In this document: piece after piece, positions 1-12,674 of the stretch | How the letters are laid out: each line of letters begins with the position of its first letter | Position numbering within the stretch: position 1 is the first letter of the stretch | Source: Drosophila pseudoobscura | Lineage: Eukaryota > Arthropoda > Insecta > Diptera > Drosophilidae | Direction: 5' to 3' | DNA: 64,000 nt | Assembly: GCF_009870125.1 (NCBI RefSeq) | Contig: NC_046680.1 | Location: forward strand, 16,511,501 to 16,575,500 | The notes under the pieces: model-generated | What the model saw: the letters and a program-made list of their open reading frames with translations, nothing else | The model's database searches: none | What the model was told of the DNA's origin: nothing | Translations under genes and position numbers: made by a program

Positions 1-412
1 GATGTCAAGGTATGGCATCTGCGAACTGATGCCGTACTCCGAGTCTGGCAGACTGTTCTCGCCTAGGGGTATGGGGGGCACCACGTCATTCTCGTTGTTG
101 TAGTCGGTGTTCAGGAGGCTCATGTGGAAGAGCTTCAGCTGCGACATGGAGATCTCTGTCCTGCGGATGCACGACTGCAGCATGTCCTCGGTGAGCGTTC
201 CTTTCATTGGATTCTTCTCGTCCTCGTCCACGGAACGGGTCAGGGACATGTTTAGCGTGACAGTCAGCGATCGGCTCTATGAAATGGATGGAATAGAACC
301 CTGGTACTCTTGAAATTTCTCTCTGAGCCGCGATTTGTATTACCCATGCCAGTGGCAGCAGATCGCTGAGGCCCAGGCACAGCAGAAACAGAAATTGGTT
401 CCGAAAAAACAT
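1..412 (-). CDS. OBP-like gene, 5' part, probably Obp56c (runs off the window)
   Basis: Two exons are visible. Exon 1 (344-412) encodes a 23-residue hydrophobic signal peptide, MFFRNQFLFLLCLGLSDLLP followed by LAW. A 67-bp intron (277-343, GTAATA...CATAG) follows, and exon 2 (1-276) stays open to the window edge in the same phase, giving 115 visible residues. The stretch LTEDMLQSC (residues 51-59) with ISMSQLKLF after it has the shape of OBP helix 1, the first conserved cysteine and helix 2. The protein should be secreted and bind small hydrophobic ligands. Position next to Obp56d and the atypical sequence suggest Obp56c, which is inference. Odd point: 56 residues follow Cys59 with no second cysteine, while classic insect OBPs have about 25-32 between C1 and C2, so this gene has either a long insertion in that loop or a further intron that I did not find. 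The start was chosen because it is the first ATG after a TATA box and opens a signal peptide. Confidence 0.6.
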
Positions 413-472
413 TGAATTGGTCTCCCGTTGTCACTCCCACTGGAAACTTCACTCTGGCCATCGAGTCGGCTG

Positions 473-480
473 CTTTTATA
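473..480 (-). promoter_or_regulatory. TATA box of the leftmost OBP-like gene
   Basis: The minus strand reads TATAAAAG here, 61 bases upstream of the ATG at 412. That leaves room for a transcription start near 440-450 and a short leader, the same arrangement as in the other OBP genes of this window. Confidence 0.55.
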
Positions 481-2817
481 GAGCTCCCTTCCAGGGATCA
501 TCTGCCGGTAATTGCCCATTTTAATTGCAGTTCAATCGACGGCGATCGGAGCGATCGGAGCGATCTGCAAACCATTTTAACGCCTCACTGGCCGATCTGA
601 CAGATCTTTAATGGATCGCGCCCTCAACTGATGGTCGTTTCCAGTAATTATACGTTTGCAGATCCAGAACCGAATCGGGCCACGCCTCAGTGCGCAGTCA
701 AAGCACCCATTTGCATATGAGAACTCCCATTAGCGTTGGCCCAGAACATATGTACATATTTGTCATATTTTTTTGGCCCCGTTTAATGGCCTCTATAATC
801 GATTTGTGAAATGACAACAGAGCAAACCGATCTGTGCAAAAAAGTTCATGCTCAATTTGGCAGATGAATCAACAAGAAGCCAATCGCGTGCCCTGCCCCC
901 ATAAAACTGTTTAGAAAAGGTCGACAAAAGCTATTAAAATCTCTATGTAGACATATATGCCGATGGATCGAAAGTTTATTCTACACTGTTTGCCATATAC
1001 ACATGTACAATAATGATGTGTCTGGAGAGTTTTTCCGATGACTAGAAGTCTTTGTTGATTGCCAGTCCTTCTTCCTGCCTTACCCTTACCTGCCTTTCCA
1101 CCTTTTAAATGTCTTCAAAGACCACATCTAATTGATGAACTTAATAACAGACTTGTGCTGATAATCAGGAGTCAGGCACAGGAACAACATTACTCGCACT
1201 AACCCTGAAACATATTGGACTCTAAGATCAAAGAGAGAAAGACTCAAGAAAGACAGAGCCAATACTGAGTCGTACACCCCACAGCGTAGTTTTTATTATA
1301 AAATTAAATTACATTAATGCGAGAACCGCAGGCTAACAGCCCCACATCCACTCCTACTCCCACTCCCGCCCAATCCAGCCACCCACACCAACCCCATTGA
1401 AGCGAATCATTTCTTTGCTCTTCCATTGAAAGAAATGTGGCAGGAACAGGACAAGGCAGAGGAAGAGACGGAGACAGGCCAAGCAAGAGAAAAGTCTGTC
1501 GCTCAAGACAAAGGCCAAGTCAAGCCATCAATGTGTTTGTCCCTTTGGCAGCGTCCACGGATCACGAAGCACAGGACCCACACCGCATCTGTGTGTGTGT
1601 GTGTATACCGGACCAGCATCCAAGGAGGATATCACGCGTGTTGGTTTCTTTGACAAGCCGCCGGGACAGGGACAGGGACAGAAACAGCGACGGGACCAGG
1701 AGCTGTCTACTTAAATGCATTAGCCGGAGAGTTGAAGGAGAGTGGGCGAGATGGTGAGGACTGCTGCCTTTTTAATAGACATTAGTAAACGCATCACTGA
1801 TTATGCCGAAGCTCTTGTGCGGACAACTGCAACTGAAACGGATGCTAAATGGAAGTGACATGACAGGCCCATCCCCCTGACATCCCTGCCAACCCTGCCA
1901 TCCCTGCTATTCCTGCCATTCCCGCTGTCGAGATCCAGCCAGACGGAGCAGGGAGTGACAAAATGAATTATAGACGCCAAGTCCAGCCAGTCCGGCGTCT
2001 GTTCAGTACATCCCACGAGCTAATGGCTCTGCTCCAAATTCCCCAAAGCAATTGTCCCTAACGTGCGAACCGGCAACCCCAACAACAACAAACGGCGGCA
2101 ACAGCCCACCTGACCTAAGCCCAACTCAACCCAACGGATCCGAGCTTAACTGGTGACTGCAATTGCGACACGTGCTCAATGAATGTTTAATGATTTGTTA
2201 ATTGGATTTGGGCCTTTAAAAAGCCGTCCCGGCACAGCCCAGCCCAGCCCTTGCTGCTCTGTCCGAATCATTTGTTCGGATATTACGCCTCCTCGTATGC
2301 CTCCTTTAAGGTCTTTTGTGGTATAAAGTTTGCCGGGTGCCGCTCATCAATATTTATGCAATACGCTCGTACATGAGCGTGCAAATGCCTTGGGGATCGG
2401 CCACCCCGCCCAAGGACTTAAGCCCCCTGACGACGGTCTGACAGTGGGCTCTAATGATGGCCCACTGTTATGCAAATGGCTCATACTCGTACAGTGGAGC
2501 ATCCAATGACAAGTCAAATATGCATAAGTAATTATGTATATGTATATAAGAATTTAGAAAATTTTTATTTTCCTTTGAGATGCGCAAAGGCAAAGGCAGG
2601 GGCTGGGCTGATATCTGATGTCTGAGGTGATGCCAAAGTTTATATAAATTTCGATAGCTCTGAAATTGGGTTCGGAAGAGGTCTAAGAATCTGTAAAGCA
2701 TTCCATTAATTATACCTTTGACGTTTTACATTTACTTTGGTTGGAAGAACAAGTGCTTAACAATTCACAGATACATTCTTGCACATAATACATTTGAAGG
2801 TCCTACTGAGAGTGGAC
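481..2817. other. Intergenic, between the Obp56c-like gene and Obp56d
   Basis: I see no gene here. At 540-562 there are near-repeats of CGATCGGAG just upstream of the leftmost promoter. Short simple repeats occur at 1597-1612 (TG)n and 1663-1681 (GGGACA)n. The rest is ordinary AT-rich spacer with poly-purine patches. Confidence 0.6.
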
Positions 2818-3277
2818 CTAGATCTGGCTGTGGTGCTTGTGGTAGCACTGGTACAGCTGGAAGGCTGTGTCACAGTTGTCGGACCCCTTCAGGGAGTCGC
2901 ACTTGGCCTGGACAGCCTTGACAGTGTCCTCGCCGGCCAGGGGACCAAGCTTGGCCAAAACTACATCGGGCTTGATCTGGCCATCGGCCAGAAAACCAGA
3001 CTTCTCCAGGAAGCAGTTTGCGAAACACTTGACCTTGGGATCGCTGTCCTCGAAGTTGCCGGCCCGCAGGGCCAGAGCCTGCTCCTTGGTGATGCCCTCC
3101 TGCTGGATGCACAGCGCCCCGTTGGCGTGTGCCGCGGCCTTCTGCTCATCCGAGAGCTGCAGGTCCTGCAAGGAGAAGGAGATTCGTAGTTACATCTGCA
3201 GTCCAAAGGAAAGGATCGCCGGTACTCACAGCGACGGCGAGAGCCACCAGGGCGGAGAGGACAATCAGGAGCTTCAT
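2818..3277 (-). CDS. Obp56d: General odorant-binding protein 56d
   Basis: Exon 1 (3230-3277) encodes the signal peptide [16 protein letters not shown]; a 64-bp intron (3166-3229, GTGAGT...TTGCAG) separates it from exon 2 (2818-3165, TAG stop). The 131-residue product has the length I recall for D. melanogaster Obp56d. It is a classic six-cysteine OBP with C35, C63, C67, C105, C114 and C123 (gaps 27-3-37-8-8). The blocks [16 protein letters not shown] and [15 protein letters not shown] match the Obp56d/Obp56e subfamily closely, and [18 protein letters not shown] points to 56d rather than 56e. It is a secreted small alpha-helical carrier of hydrophobic ligands. The start is set by the signal peptide and by the TATA box at 3351. 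It lies head-to-head with the related gene at 12.2 kb. Confidence 0.93.
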
Positions 3278-3350
3278 TGTGCTGATCGAGATGATGGTGT
3301 CGGAAAACCTTTGGTATCGGAACTGTTGGCTCCACTCGGCCGGCCACTAG

Positions 3351-3358
3351 CTTTTATA
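3351..3358 (-). promoter_or_regulatory. Obp56d: TATA box of Obp56d
   Basis: The minus strand reads CATATAAAAG, 74 bases upstream of the Obp56d ATG, giving a predicted start near 3320-3330 and a leader of about 45-50 bases. Confidence 0.7.
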
Positions 3359-6300
3359 TGATTTTGCATACCGCTTGTCTGACTTGTGCTTTTATTATCG
3401 CTTTTTGTGTTCGCTCTACTCCGCTGACCACATTGTACCCTATATACGCGCACTGGCTAATGTATCTCTTATAGTTTATTTTTAATCGAGGCTTAATGAT
3501 TCTCTCTCTCGATTTTTTCGCATTGTTTCAGATCCGCGCCTGGTTCCTCCGATCGCTGATTACCTGGACTGAGTCACCTGTTTTCCAGTCTGGCTTAAAG
3601 TCCACTCGATATACTAGGTCCCCTGCAATTATTCAGCGCGTCGCGTCCAGTTACGATTTCCATTGTACTGCTAATTGGCTTTAATGATCGACACTCGTGC
3701 TCATTATAAGGTCGGGGTAATTTGATTTGCATAATGTAAGTGCTAATATTGATTTCAGACTTGGCTACCGATTAAATAAATCTACTTTTTTCGGAGAGGA
3801 CCAGCGCTCATCCAAGCGTCAACCAATTTGCTGAACTAATGAATACAAAACCTTCAACTTGATCCAAATTTCGGCCCGCGTTTATGTCTTAGAATCTTAG
3901 AATATTAGCGAAAAGAATAAGAAAAAAAATAATTTAGAACTTAGAAAAATGTCTTATTTTGTGGGCAGGGCTTTCTATACCGACATTATTTTTTCCGACT
4001 CCCTTAAGAGTGTCAAAGTCTAGTCATTTCCTTGACTTCTCCAAAATATCAATAGCACATTACAGTATTCATATAAAATATTAATAAATTATTATAAATT
4101 ATGAATCATACAAAATATTAATGTACAAATACGAAGAAATAAATACTCAATTGTGAATAAATCTGCCAAGCCCCTGTGGCCTGCACTTGAATTGGGTTTC
4201 TCAGAATATCTGCAGCTAAAGTGTTTGTTCTATCTGGCTCCATAATACCGGTTTTCCAAATTGTCTTGGAACAATCGGTTTCTTTCTTTCTTCTCTCCGG
4301 CTTTGATGAGGCCAAATCTTGTAGCCCAGTGCCAGTGCCAAAGTCTAACAGAGTTTCGAATCTCAAGTCCAAACATTGAACTGGTTTGCTGATTGGCCCG
4401 AAGTATATACAAACGAAGCTACCTGATTAGTAATTAAAGTGACATTCGGATGAGTGGCTGATATCATATGTACATACATAATATTTAGTATAACAATAAA
4501 TTATCACTAACAGTTTGAGTAGAGCTCTGCCCTAAAGTTTGCTTGGACTTTTCTGGATGCTCACGTGCGAAGAAGAACTTTTGATCGCTTATATTACAAA
4601 TATTTACTGCTGACAGCATCGATAATTCATGACCTACTCAAACTCTATGAGTGTACCTGTGTCTTGGATGGGCTCCTCCGCTCCTTAACTTTGGAGACAA
4701 AACTTGCCCGCACAAACTCGTAAATAGATACGCACGCCAGGCAAAACAAAATGTCAGAGCGATTATTGGGGCCCATCGTCGCCTGCCATGGCCCTAGCAG
4801 AAATAAAATATTTAAATAGTAATAAATTCATAATGTCAACGTGTTTGTTGTTGCGGCTGAGGGAGCCTTCCGTAGATTTATAGACAATACTAGTAGCAAA
4901 CACGAATGGAGTCTACGACGATCCGGGGACTCCTCAAGTAGTTTGATTTCTGCTCGAACTGAGAGCTCCCCCATTGGGGGACTGGAAGGGAATAAAACTG
5001 TTTTATCGGAGACATGATAGGGCTGGTGGGATGGTGGGATGGGGCGGGGGAGGCGTCGCATGCCGCTCATATATAATATAAATATTAAATACTATATGGC
5101 ATGCCATAAAAATATAAACAGCACATAAAACGACAATGAAAAACAATGGCACACGTTATTATGTGCCCGAACAAAGAACTGGGAGGCTAATGAAATGTCA
5201 TCGGACCCCAGGGCCCCCGCGTCTACCCAACCTAACCCAACCGAACTGAACTGAACTGAAATGCAAATGTCACGCGAAAAACTATTTGACGACAACATTA
5301 CGTTGACATTATAATAATGCCGTCGACCGTTGAAGGAGCTGCCATCACCAGAGTCCCCGACCGACCCCAATCCCAATCCCGACCTAAAGCGAAAAGCTCT
5401 GCCCTCCTCGGTGCTATCCCCCCAGCCATATGCAAATTTTTCGTGCTCTCAGGGCCAGTCGTAAAAGTCAACTTATTAACTATGAGCAATTAAAAATAAA
5501 AACAATTAAATAAAACAAAAAGCGTGAATTTGATTACGCTCAACCTCGTGGGAGCTGCTAAGCCCAGAAGGTACCTAAAGAAAGGACACATTTCGAGATA
5601 GCTGATCGGCCTGATCAAAGCATAAATGCTATTGAAGCTTCTTTTTTAAAAGGAACCGCCAGCTATTACATTTCAGATATGCTTTTTACTCTACGAACAC
5701 TATTGGCTGTTAAAAATTAATTGTTTAAAGATAATACATGCATTCTGCACCCTTTAGCGGCAGTTTTGTAATTAATTATATACAAAATCAACGGTATTCG
5801 AGCTCTCCCCTATCCCCTCTCCTCTGCGGACCATCAGGCGAATCCGCAAGCGTAGCAAAAACCTACAGAAATTCAATTAGGCTTATCCCATGGAATAACA
5901 ACAGCAGCACCGGACGACACCCACTGACACCCACCGACCGACACCCACAAAAAACAACAGTAACAGCTGCAACACCTGCGCAATTAATTAGTGTTTGCGG
6001 CATTAATTTCACAAAAAAAATTATAAAATAAAAGATGAGAAAGGAAACCAAAGCCAACCCTAAATAGGACAGAAGGGGCTGGGAATGGGGTGCACATAGG
6101 GAAAGCGATGAATAAGGGCCGTCCTTGGCCGGGGCTGTGATCCACAATTAGACCGAAAATTCTGTAACAACATTTCGCAATGGTCCGGAATGGAGAAGAA
6201 CCGCTACCAGCAACAGCAAAGAACACTAAAGGAATGGAGGAGAGAAAAACCTGTGTAAATAGGGGGCAAACGATCAACTCTATATGTCATTCTGAAATCT

Positions 6301-7934
6301 TTTTGCTCCGATCTCGTCTGTAAACTAGGAGTACCAACTCCCTCAGAGCATTTGCAAGAGACGCAGTGGCAGATATCACAATTTCCACTTCTATAATTTG
6401 TTTATGATTATGGCCGTCGCATGCAAAATAAAACGCATTTAAGTAATTAAGCCATAAAAAAATGGCGTGCTCTGCTCGGTCCTGTTCTCCATAAAAACCA
6501 GTCCATACTGCAATAAAATGCCAAAAACAAAACAATTAGGCAATTAAATGTCTTTGGTATTACCAAAAATTTTCGTTTTGGTAACAAAACGCGTCATAAA
6601 ATAAGCCAAAATGTACTCACCCTCTGGAAGTTAATGGTATTCTAGGATGGGGCTGGGTATGGGGATGGTGATGGTGGGGGCAGGGGTGACACTAAAAATG
6701 GATCCCAAAGGGGAGAAATTATGTGAAAATGTCCGCCTTTGGCTCGGCATCTGCTACTTCTTCCGTATAAACGCACAAAGGAAAATGTGGCAGCGAAAAA
6801 GAAAAGGCCGAACGAAAGGTCGGAGGCGTATGCGAGTGTTTTAGTAATATTTATTGAATTCCAGTTATCGAAGCCAGAACCGATGAAGTGGAGGGTAAGG
6901 AGGTATCCCGGACACAGGCCCTGACAAACCAGAGCAGAATAAGAATCCGAACCCCCGAGTCAGAGGCCAAGCAAGCAAAGCTCACAAAGCTTTTGCACGC
7001 ACATTTTCTCCCCCTCTACAACAGCAAGGGGAAATTCCAAACGCTGCAAAATGAATTCTTTTGTGACAAGTTCAATTCGGTTGAGGGGGCGACATCCCAT
7101 TCTCCCATCCAAGTTCCAGCGGAGTCCAAATGGGAGTTCATATGGGAGCCCGGCAGCAGATTGCTGCCGCTGTTGCTCTGGCTGTCATCTAACGCATCAA
7201 AGACAGTCAGGTGAAGGAATGCAGTCCCCGTTCTGTAAGAAATTGAAAAATACAACAGTGTGGAGGAGCGAGACGAGACGCTGAGGAAGCTGGAGGCAGC
7301 CCAGGGAAGCGTCGCCGGCTGATGGGTAAATGGAAAATCTCAAGCTGCGAAAATCAGCAGAAAATGCGCTGCTTTAGTTCACATTATTGTCATGGCACTG
7401 TGGATATTTTCCTGGGCGCTCGGAATTTTTAATAAGCGTTAAAGTTTATAACATTCTCAGCTCCTACCGAAGCAGCTTCTGAATCGACTGCCCCCACCGC
7501 TAAGTCATCCGCTTGGCACATATCGACAGGGCGGGATCTTCTGGACTGAAATACGGCTGAGGACCCAGCAAATCCCGGCTACGACCGAAAGGTAAGCCAA
7601 GGGCATAAAGAGTCTCACATAAAACCGACTAATTAGGTAAAGCATCTAATTAGACGCACACCAACGAGGATATGCGTCCTTTGTGTCGACTCGTAAAAGC
7701 CAAAGCCCCCAAATGACAACGTCGCTAAAAATTCTTATCGCCGGCACCAAAATTAAGCCGCACACGCGGGTCCGTCCCGGGGACAGCAGCACAATAGCGG
7801 GAAGACAAGAAGACATCCCCGAAAATACAATATATTGTGGCAAAGGTTAAAGATGCGCCATGTTAAATGTGGAAATTGTTTAATCCACTCCAATCCGGCG
7901 ACTCAGCCATTACAATTACAGTGCCTGCCAGGTC

Positions 7935-7980
7935 GGGGGCAGGGACAGGGACTGGGACAGGGACAGGGACAGGGACAGGG
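7935..7980. repeat. GGGACA hexanucleotide array
   Basis: About seven copies of GGGACA with one GGGACT variant. Similar short arrays recur across the window (1.66, 47.6 and 60.9 kb). Confidence 0.9.
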
Positions 7981-9292
7981 TCCGTGGTCAGCTGCATGAA
8001 ATTGGAACCGGCTCCGTTCGTGGGATGCTAGAAAAATACGTACTTACACTCGGAAAAACACAACCCCACACCAGAGAAGGAAAAAGAAAAAACCTATTTG
8101 CATTTTATTTGCTTTGTAATTTGATGGTCGATTGCGTTTTTTAGTGTGTAATGAGGTGGGCTCTGCCAATGGGTTCCTTATATATCTACATATTTCCCAG
8201 AGCCCGCCTCTATAGAAGGTCAAAGACAAAGTTGAGACGACTTATCCCACGCATGGTTGAACTGTTTTCCATTAGGCACCCACGGATAATGGTTGAATGA
8301 AAAACTAATATCAGATTTCACATTATAAACGTATTATTTATTTTTTAATATAATATAACGATACAGATATAATATTAATAGATAGGCTCCTGAGAGTAAC
8401 ACTTACAGGTGCCTATGCCCTTTCCATTTCCTGAGTCTCCACTTTCCAAAACTTTCTCAGCAAAAACTGTCTGGATTAAGGAAGATTCAACGCAATTATT
8501 GTTTCAAAATTAGTCTCTTATTTCGTTGCCCTGGAACGAGCAGGATCCTGTGAGTCCCATTTCGAAATTACCATTCTGGGGCACGCACGAGTGCATCAAC
8601 AACACCCCGAGAATATTTAGGCGCTGTGCCACTGCGACGTGCAAATTGATCAAAATAAATTGCATAAGATATTCCATTTACGTTCTGGCGCCGAGGATAG
8701 AAAGTTGCCCCAAAATAATATTGTAAGCAGCAGCTAATGCAATCAGAAAGTGTTGCAACGCCCGAGGGGCGTTGGCTTCCTAGAACAATGCGCATCTTGC
8801 CATTCATTTACCATCTCCTCGCCGGGCAGAATTTTTGTTGTGAGTTATGGCCGGAATTTCTGATAAGATATCCGGATTGGGGCATGCTACTGGCAAAAGG
8901 CTGTTTCACCATAAATTACAGGGGATTTTTGCAGGGAACAGGGTAATATTTTGGGATTCCTTGTCAAATTGTAATCACCTTGGGGCAGGCAGTGCAGTAC
9001 GGCTGCTGCCTACTGCTTTCTGTTAAAATAATTAGTGGTAATGACGCACTGTACCTGGAGTACACAGATCCCACACCCCATGCCCACACACAACAGGCTT
9101 TCGCCCAAGCCTGCCCCGAGAGAAACTCTGTTTAATTTGCAATTGCAACAAAAGAGTTGATTATCTGTCCACGTGCGTCAAGTTCTCTCCACGTGCACTT
9201 CAATATGCAAATACATCAGCCAGTCATTAAATTAATTAAAAAGAGCTTTTCCCGGAAAATGACTGTGCCAAAACTTTCCACAGCTCCGCTTC

Positions 9293-9347
9293 ACTCCAGC
9301 TCCCACTCCAGCTTCCACTCCAGCTCCCACTCCAGCTCCCACTCCAC
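9293..9347. repeat. 12-bp minisatellite, ACTCCAGCTCCC
   Basis: Four to five imperfect copies of ACTCCAGCTCCC. In one plus-strand frame it reads as repeated His-Ser-Ser, which makes an artificial open frame. Confidence 0.9.
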
Positions 9348-12139
9348 ATCGGAATCCGAAGCAGTAGATCTGTTGCACTACAACTATCAAAAGCTATCTC
9401 CCGAGCTGCATCTCGGCCTAGATGCTGCAATTAGAGATAAGTGAGCTTTGTTAATTTTAGATTTACAGCAGCAGTCAGAAGAGCAGTGATTTTGGAATGA
9501 TTTCAATGGCTTTTAGAAGGTACAACTTGTACTAAATTCGATATGGCAAAATACTGTATTTATACTGTATTCCAGCCCCAAGAACACAAACGTTCTTAAT
9601 AATTGCAGGGACCGATAAGCACCGTAAAATATAATTATAATTTGATGCATGATTGTGAGTATAAGGAAATTTGCAATGCCCCATACATATATGTACAAAT
9701 TACAGGGCAGGGGGAACAACCCTTAGTTCGTCTCTAGTTTTCCACATATTACGCGGCTGTTGCTTGCCCCACCAGAAAGCTGTGTCGAGAGTTCATCAAC
9801 CCTGCCCCAAAATCCAAAGCCGCAAGGGGAGAGGCGAGACCGACCCCAAGGAATTGTCCACCAGCTACTTCTGCTGATGCTGTTCGAAGCCCCCAGGCCC
9901 CCTTAGGCCAGACATAGCCTGCGGGCGACAATAAACTAGGCCATAAGATTTACTAATAACAATGATATATGTAAGACATTTTACCAAATGAGTATATAAT
10001 AAAGCTAATGGAAAATCATGGAAGCCTGGGGGTGGCTCCATTCGGAGAAGGAATGGGATGGAAACAGTGACATCATATAGAATAATAGATACAGGCATAT
10101 CAACTTGAGATACATTACATTAACCAAACAACTAATGGGCTTCCGTTTTGATCAGTTTTAAGTGTGGATGGAATGTATTTTCCATTCCTCAATTTGAAAT
10201 TGATTAAATTCCACTCTGGAGTGCTGCCGCATTGAATTTATGGCCAAGCTATTTGCCCCTTATCACTCGGAATGGCTAAAATGGCATTCCTGTCCAGTGG
10301 CCAAATATTTATCACCTGCACATATTGCAGAACTAAACCTTTTTCGGACCATAATGGCCTATTAAGGTGTTGGCCGAAATCGTGTTTGGCCTGCGATTTA
10401 AATGCAATTAAATGGAAGTGTCTGATGGGCACACTTTATGGCCCGACCACCCCGCCCCACCCCAGAAAGGGGTGGATGTGGTCTACTGGACGGAAAGGAG
10501 TTCAATTAAAATAAAAGAAATTGCCCAAAATATGGGCTCGTAAAAATGATAAACACATTAAACGGCCACCAATAAATGTCTTTCCACTGACAATTTATTT
10601 ATGAACTCTAATAACTTTTAAAGCATTTAATTTCAGTCAAATTCAACCTGTTCCCGATCCACCGCACCCACCTCCAGTAGCTTCACCGCCAGGTCCACAT
10701 GTTTTTAGCCGCTATGTTTTTGGCCCACACACAGGAGAACAGAAAGTGTCAACTTTTTGCCAGCCAAAAATTGTCAAATGCACAGAATTTTATGCGCCAT
10801 ACATTTATGTTGATGCGGTTTAAAAGTTTTTTAATTACATTTGCAGGAGACCCTCACCCTCAACCGCTCCCGCAGTCACACCCACACCCATACCCATACC
10901 AGGAACAGGAGCAGTCTTTTGGTCCACACATAACCGTATGCATCATTCGGAATATATTTTACTCTTTCTGATTGTGTTTGGCTGTGAAAATGTTCAAAAC
11001 TCATTTAATTTGAAACAAATTAGAAACGATAACATACAAAAGTGAGTTGTTGTTCTGGCTGGTGGTGGGAGGATGCTGTGGTCCAGGCAATAGATATGGC
11101 TATGGAGCCCTACAACAGAGCCATTATGACACTAATGTAGTCTGACTCGAGTGGGTGGCGTCTCAGTGTATTTTTTGGCCAGAAAAGGTGAGTTTCAAGC
11201 TAGATTTCTGTCATTATTTACAGTGCATTATAGTGGGTTATAATGTTGGGTATTTTTTTAATTACTAAAGACCCAAACAAATAGGTTAGCCTTCTCGTTA
11301 ACAGCTTGCCAATTCGTAGAGATCATAATGCTCTTTTCGATTAATCATTAACCGATGACAAGCTGAAATGTTACCCATTAAACTTCAGTTTAATTTGCCT
11401 ATGCATTAGCATCCATTTCCCTATCCATCCCCACATACTCCTCATCCGATTCGCCCCTTGTCACTCGGCTGTCAATCATCCATCACTGCCCCCAAACGAA
11501 GAAGAAGAAAAGAACCCACCCCACCAGAGCTGCTGGACTATGGCAAGTCTTTGCTACTTATCTCTAAACCGCAACAGAAACTAATTACTAAAGCGCCTCT
11601 CTGCCTGTGCAAGCAGTGGGGATTATCTATAGCAGAACCGATGCAGAGTCCCCCTATCTCTAACCCTGAATCGCAAAAATGTTTAGACTACACATAACCA
11701 AAGAGCTCATCATTCATCTGGTGTGCCTGTGGGGCCCAAGCAAACATGGCCTGGCCAGCAAGTGAAAGGCACACAAATGATATCAGTTCTCGGGGATCTG
11801 ATGTGACCCAAATATGATGGGGCTGAGGCTGTGGCTGATACTGAGGAAGCCACGGCAGGACAAGGCATTTTAAAGCAGCATACCCAAGGATGTGCAAAAT
11901 ATTAATAGGCTGCGAAGCCCTGCACAAATATTGCCTTGCCTTGGCAATACAAATATTAAGTGAATGATATTTTTTTCCGATCTCACACAAACAACAAAAT
12001 CCAACAAAAACAAAAAAGTCATTATGACAAAGTGGTTTCGAATTTAGAGAAAAGGGAACGGCCAAGTGGGAACTCTCAACGATTGACCAAAATAAATGCT
12101 AATCAGTTGCAGGGTTCAAAAGTCCAGTTTCTGGGATCG

Positions 12140-12147
12140 TATAAAAG
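12140..12147 (+). promoter_or_regulatory. TATA box of the Obp56e-like gene
   Basis: TATAAAAG lies 71 bases before the ATG at 12218. The initiator would fall around 12170, close to the sequence GAGTTAGCAGTTTCG. Confidence 0.7.
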
Positions 12148-12217
12148 CACGCTGTACACTGAATAGAGTTAGCAGTTTCGCTTCCACAAAGTTCTAGACA
12201 ACATTTCGATCAGCATC

Positions 12218-12674
12218 ATGAAAGTATTCATCATCTTGGCTGCCTTCGCCACACTGGCCGCTGCGGTTGTAAGTCGAGAGCTCCCGTGTTTCCCCTTCAA
12301 TGACTCTAACCCTCGCGTTTGACTTCCCGCAGGAATTGACAGACACACAGAAGGCCGAGCTTAAGGAGAGGGCCAAGGCTTGCGCCGGGCAAGAGGGAGT
12401 CACCAAGGAGCAGGCTCTGGCCCTGCGCGCCGGCAATTTCGAAGATGCCGATCCGAAGGTAAAGTGCTTCGCCAACTGCTTCTTAGAGAAGGCCGGATTC
12501 GTGGTAGATGGCCAGATCAAGCCCGATGTGGTCCTGGCCAAGCTGGGTCCGATTGCCGGCGTCGACAAGGTGAACGCGGTCCAGGCCAAATGCGACTCTC
12601 TCAAGGGCGCCGACAAGTGCGAAACCAGCTATGAGCTGTACAAGTGCTACTACCAGAACCGAGCTGAAATCTAA
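12218..12674 (+). CDS. Obp56e: General odorant-binding protein, Obp56e-like
   Basis: Exon 1 (12218-12268) gives the signal peptide [17 protein letters not shown]; a 64-bp intron (12269-12332, GTAAGT...CCGCAG) leads to exon 2 (12333-12674, TAA stop). The 130-residue product has six cysteines at 34, 62, 66, 104, 113 and 122, with the same 27-3-37-8-8 spacing as Obp56d. The N-terminal block [20 protein letters not shown] and the end [14 protein letters not shown] fit the Obp56e branch. The intron sits at the equivalent place and has the same length as in Obp56d, as expected for a tandem sister pair that later became divergently oriented. The function should be secreted ligand carriage. A 28-nt stretch (12400-12427) is identical to Obp56d, see findings. 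The 56e name is family placement plus neighbourhood, not a computed orthology. Confidence 0.9.

Larger units (their letters stand above)
3359..12139. other. Intergenic between Obp56d and the Obp56e-like gene
   Basis: This is an 8.8 kb stretch with no convincing gene on either strand; open frames are short or low-complexity. It holds the GGGACA array (7935-7980), the serine-coding CTCCAG minisatellite (9293-9347) and CCCACACCCATACC-type repeats near 10.86-10.90 kb. Because it separates two divergently transcribed sister OBP genes, it may contain shared enhancers, but no specific element could be named. Confidence 0.5.

Noticed and set aside
2870-3361. Overlapping frames on both strands at Obp56d
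   Set aside because: They are shadows of the GC-rich coding exon; only the minus-strand frame has the six-cysteine OBP pattern and splice signals.
9157-9444. His-Ser-Ser repeat protein
   Set aside because: It is a translation of the 12-bp CTCCAG minisatellite. The opposite strand is equally open.
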